In this document: positions 60,074 through 64,000 of the stretch, piece by piece
Position numbering within the stretch: position 1 is the first letter of the stretch
Layout of the letters: every line of letters begins with the position of its first letter
NCBI GenBank assembly: GCA_903813345.2
Contig: CAIIXF020000011.1
Location: 24,358,166-24,422,165 of the forward strand
Source: Owenia fusiformis
Lineage: Eukaryota > Annelida > Polychaeta > Sabellida > Oweniidae
Length of the DNA stretch: 64,000 bases
Reading direction: 5' to 3'
Position numbers and translations under genes: made by a program
The notes under the pieces: generated by a model
What the model saw: the letters and a program-made list of their open reading frames with translations, nothing else
What the model was told of the DNA's origin: nothing
Databases searched by the model: none

Positions 60074-60089
60074 AGTTACATACATAAAC

Positions 60090-62435
60090 ATCTTTATTGT
60101 AATTTTTACATTTAATAGAGGACACAATTGCAAATTGCAAATCTAAATATATAAATAATGAATTGGACTATCATTATGCACTAATCAATTTTAATCATAA
60201 TGTCATTATTTAATTAATGTATTATATTATAGAAGGTTGCTTTAAGCTTTAAATTTATTTTAGTATATAGGCTAAGAAAATGCGACAAAATTATTGGAAA
60301 TATAAGGTCAATAGTATCGTTTCTAAATAGCTGAAAAGTCCTGACATAATAGATGTCACCCTTGTTTGTCTTTGATTTTCTAGGGCCAGACCTCCACTCA
60401 CTCCCATGCTAGAAACCTGCAACAGTCACTTAATTTCTTGATTTATCAAAGAGTCTTGGTTGAATCTATCTGAAACTTGAATGGCATACTATTGGATGAC
60501 CCTGTCAATGTACATATTGTGATTAACCACGAAAATATTGGTTGTCATACGAATAAACCTAGGTTTTAATGAATTTCAGCATTGCACCAATCGAGATTTG
60601 TTTTTTTTAAATGTCATGGAAAATGATTTAAATGACATAACTGTTTAAATCAAAGCTATAATTGGAGAAAATTTGTCACTGAATCTAAATATGCTAACAA
60701 AAATAAGGAAAAGTAATTCATTAGAGGAAAAAAGTGCAAATCTCTTATAATCTCATGTAAAAACGAGAATTAGCGAGATTTCAAAGCTATTTAGAAACTA
60801 CTCTATTCCTGAGAACTAACATCCGTTTTTAAGTAAAACATTATATTTACAGAATTTCTCTCTATCATCGCCAAGGCTCAAACAAAAAATAATTGTTTAT
60901 GTTACATAAAACATGATACAATGGCAAATTGATAACATACCTGTATATCACTAATTGAATATTAAAGCGGTATCGCCATGTTAATGTATTCCGACTGCAT
61001 GTCTCATATCCTATAATAGACGAACTCAATCGAACGCCCTACATAATCATGGTATCAAAAAACAAAATCACTATGCAAAATGCGATAATAGAGGGTTGAT
61101 ACAGCTTATATGGATCTTTAATTATCAATTATGCATTTGAATTAGAATTATATCAGTTACACTTACTTGCTTTTAACGATTCGATTCCAATTTGTTTTAT
61201 TTGTTTTAAAATATGTTGCTGATTAATGTCTTTATTATGTAATTCAGTACTAAGTACTTTACAGTATGGGATTTGGGTAGTTATTTATTCATTTTTGTAC
61301 TTTCGTATCTAATTATTTGAAAAGCCAAACTGGAAAAAGGAGTTTATTGGCCGGCCATAATAAAAATAAATACTGGAAAAATGTAGGTATAAAAATATTA
61401 GATAAAATATCGTTGCGTTGCTTTTTGCTTCCAGTCCTTTATTAAAGATCATAGGAATACCATGTCATGGACTAAAAGCGGGTGTCTCTCTTCCTGAATT
61501 TTGCAATGAGAGAATAATGTAAATAAGGCCGAAAGCTCAAGATGATGTCAAGTCGACGCTTATTACCCTACATGTATGATATAGATGTAAGGAAGTCGAA
61601 TAAAAATAACATCAAACACTGATCATGTCTGAGATGACATACAAAATAAATGAAACAAAACAAATGTCGATACTGCTGTGCTGGATACTGATGCAAATCT
61701 GTTGTTTTTGAAACGAGTGTGATCAGAGGACATTCCACACCACTTACGTTTGTACATGTAGTTTGCTTTATCGAGTATGTTATTATACCGTTGCTGTCTG
61801 AAATATTACACGGTTGAATAAACTCACTTGGTTTCAACCATATTTATTTGTAAATCTCCAATTTCATCAAAGGTGTAGGACGGTACACCAAATGATCGAT
61901 GATTACTAATATGGAGTTGTTGGGGTCAGTATATTTCCGATGATTACTTCAGATATACTGGATTAAAATTCAACTGAATCTCGCATGGGCCAACTCAATC
62001 CGCGTGGTCAGACTACCCCGTGTTCAACCTTTTACAAACTGTACATGGTGTAAACTAACATAGAACATATGGTACCACGTGTAATAAACAATTGGAAAGA
62101 GCATCCAAACTTATGTTACATTTTATCAGTTTTAAAAAGATGACCATTGACCTAACATATGGGTATGATAGTGAATTCAACAATATATGGAGTTAGATGT
62201 GAATTATATAGAGGGGCAATTGGAAGTGGTTAAATCGTTAGCCGTGATAAGTGGATTGTGAACTATTTTGACATATTTCTCAGCTCATATCCTTCTTATT
62301 TTGATGCAATTAAAAGCTGCAGGAGGAAGGCACGCTAACTATTCAATTCATGATGAAAATATTGGTAAATACTTGAGTTAGTGCCTTAAGGTAACTTGGG
62401 ATGATCTTTCTAACGTGATATCACACTAGGTAGCA
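60090..62435. other. Non-coding stretch
   Basis: AT-rich, no repeat or gene recognised apart from a weak 50-nt exon candidate at 61748-61797 (minus). That segment reads DSNGIITYSI between TTTCAG and GTAAGT signals, and is cadherin-like only by a short resemblance. Confidence 0.4.
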
Positions 62436-62440
62436 TATAC

Positions 62441-63800
62441 ACTGTTGCTCATAAATATGGAATATTTTAAAGATACCAACTGTTCGATGGAATTTCTACA
62501 AAATGATAACATTTTGATAAAAATGTGTAATGTGTTCTTATTCCCTCATCAGTTATGCATATAAAACTGATTGGTATGAAAAGTTAAAACAATTATGGTT
62601 GATTAAACTTGTATTCACTCAGGTGACCCCATGACCTCATGGCATTGGTAACTTGAAAGAGGTGTCCAAATCTTAGTTGTTATCATTGTGCACATTTTAT
62701 AAAAATTTAATTTAGAGTTGGAAGAGTTTTTAGAAGGCATGCCCCATAGAATAAGCGAAAAAGAGCATGACAGGTCATAAGGATGGAGCTCTCTGGCATG
62801 AAACAAACTGCCATTGCCAGGACCCTAGGGGTGTGTCAGGAACAGTAACTAAAATTCTGCAGTGGTACCAAAGGTACTGGAATGTGACTCTAGGTCAAAG
62901 CAACAATAGCCCTAGAGAGAACAATATAAGAAAAGACCACCAGCTGCTGCATTAATATCATCAAAATCGCTTTAAGTCAACCAGTAGTCTACGAGATAAA
63001 TGGCTGTCTCACCTCAGAAACCGTGTTCCAGAGCTATAGACAACCAGTGATTTCTTTATAACGGATGCAAGGGGCCATGAGACTTTTAAAGGGACCACAG
63101 CTGACTGGTCATAACAAAGAAATGTGCCTTCAATTGGCAGGAAAGCACCAAAACGTTGGACCTAATCCTTGGTGTCATATGACAGCATGTTAAGAAATAA
63201 GATGTAACCTCCACAAAGTTGATAATTGTGTTCGTTTCTGTTGTAGACCATTGGAAAGAGACAATTAGGTCACTTACCAATGTGGCAGTCCATGACGGCG
63301 ACCCTATTCGTGTTTGGAGCAGTATTACAGAAGTTGTTTGGAGCAGTACTACAGAAGTTGCACCCCCTTGGTGATTCCCAAACATAATTTCAGAGTAAAT
63401 TGTCCCTTTGGACCTCCATCAAGTACCACATGTAAGCAGAGTGTTTTGGAGCAACATTCAACTGCAGAATGATCATGCTGTTACATATGCTAGTGGCATC
63501 GTGTTGGATTACATCAGGGCAGGCAATGTGGACCAGCTACCATGGGCACAAAAGTCACCAAATCAGTCTAATGCAGAGCAAATGTGGGACGACCTTGGTA
63601 ATGAGATTCGTGACTTGGACCTCCACCTCAAAATTTAGACATGTTACACACTGCCCAGATTGATGAATGGGGCCTTATTTCACTTAGAAAGGTCAGATAT
63701 TTCATGCAATGCTGGTCCCGTAGGGTTGATGCTCTGATTGCAGCACAAATAGTGCATAATGCATATTAGCGCTATCATTGGATAGAGGACACTTAAATCT
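62441..63800 (+). pseudogene. Tc1-like transposase, decayed
   Basis: Frameshifted and stop-containing remains of a Tc1/mariner transposase. The N-terminal part near 62765-62960 contains a helix-turn-helix-like region (GVSGTVTKILQWYQRYWNVT). The C-terminal part at 63455-63640 has LQNDHAV (position of the second catalytic Asp), IVLDYIRAGNVDQLPW, KSPNQSNAEQMWDDLG (third acidic residue, canonical SPDLNPIEHxWDxL) and EIRD. A likely left end at 62441 (CACTGTTGCTCATAAATATG) has no mirrored partner before the window ends. It is outside the LINE and independent of the A/B family. Confidence 0.8.
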
Positions 63801-64000
63801 TCATGACCAGATGTTTATTTTGTTTGATCTGTTTTAAATGACAATTCGGATCGGGGTGTTTTGAAAATGCAAAAATTCAAAGCATACCCCTGTTTAAATA
63901 ACAGTAATTTTCTAAACTTAAATGTGAATATTTTTTCTCTAAAAAATGTTGATTTGTAGATGAAATATATAGTTATGATTTGCCTAGAAAATAAATGTCT
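63801..64000. other. Non-coding window end
   Basis: AT-rich, no feature recognised; may include the remaining 3' part of the Tc1-like element. Confidence 0.3.

Larger units (their letters stand above)
19540..60085 (+). mobile_element. LINE (non-LTR retrotransposon) broken by nested insertions
   Basis: A plus-strand LINE with an upstream ORF, ORF1, ORF2 (endonuclease plus reverse transcriptase) and a 3' hairpin. It is interrupted by a TTAA element (20083-21063), element A (23082-32695) and element B (34277-58669). Removing these leaves roughly 5.5 kb. Motif style (APE-type nuclease, DGISNEHL, NNYRDITLLP, YADD, C-terminal zinc-type cysteines) points to the CR1/L2/jockey side of LINEs, but the clade is not settled. 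The copy is inactive: besides the insertions, single-base frameshifts are inferred near 22283, 22860, 32726 and 33885. The 5' boundary is uncertain. Confidence 0.85.

Overview
This is an AT-rich window of animal nuclear DNA, probably from a marine invertebrate. The signs are intron-split exons with matching phases (C-type lectin, EGF and PAN modules), a LINE with endonuclease and reverse transcriptase, many cut-and-paste transposon remnants, and long satellite-like arrays. The species cannot be fixed from sequence alone. There are no operons, prophages or CRISPR arrays.

Layout. 1-11.8 kb is mostly non-coding, with diverged repeats, inverted repeats and two weak exon candidates. 11.9-17.6 kb (minus strand) holds five exons of one lectin-type gene. 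In gene order they encode the second half of a C-type lectin domain (CTLD), a complete CTLD in two exons, two calcium-binding EGF modules in one exon, and a C-terminal PAN/apple domain with the stop codon. Every splice phase fits. The 5' end of the gene is not visible; a 163-bp tandem array lies directly upstream. 19.5-60.1 kb is one LINE retrotransposon (roughly 5.5 kb originally) expanded to about 40 kb by nested insertions. 60.1-62.4 kb shows little, and 62.4-64 kb is a decayed Tc1-like element.

Main finding. The LINE ORF2 is split twice by two members of one large terminal-inverted-repeat (TIR) family: element A (23082-32695, 9.6 kb) and element B (34277-58669, 24.4 kb). Both start AACAGGATCTTAAGAG, carry about 1.4-kb TIRs, and are flanked by perfect 4-bp target duplications (CTAA and ATAA). 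Conceptual removal restores the reading frame at both sites; B sits a few codons before the YADD catalytic box. The TIRs contain repeated short perfect dyads and a pair of tRNA-like segments facing each other. I see no transposase for the family in either copy and could not assign it to a superfamily.

Element B is itself a nest. A 5.2-kb element with a 7-bp duplication lies in its left TIR, and a 424-bp element with a 9-bp duplication lies in its right TIR. Its interior holds a solo LTR (TATA duplication) containing a Harbinger transposon, which in turn contains a CACG-ended element with a 5-bp duplication. It also holds a 1-kb palindromic element with the same type of ends, a 330-bp satellite array interrupted by an 803-bp insertion, and a TTAA-flanked element. 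The deepest chain is LINE > B > LTR > Harbinger > CACG element, so relative insertion ages can be read from the window.
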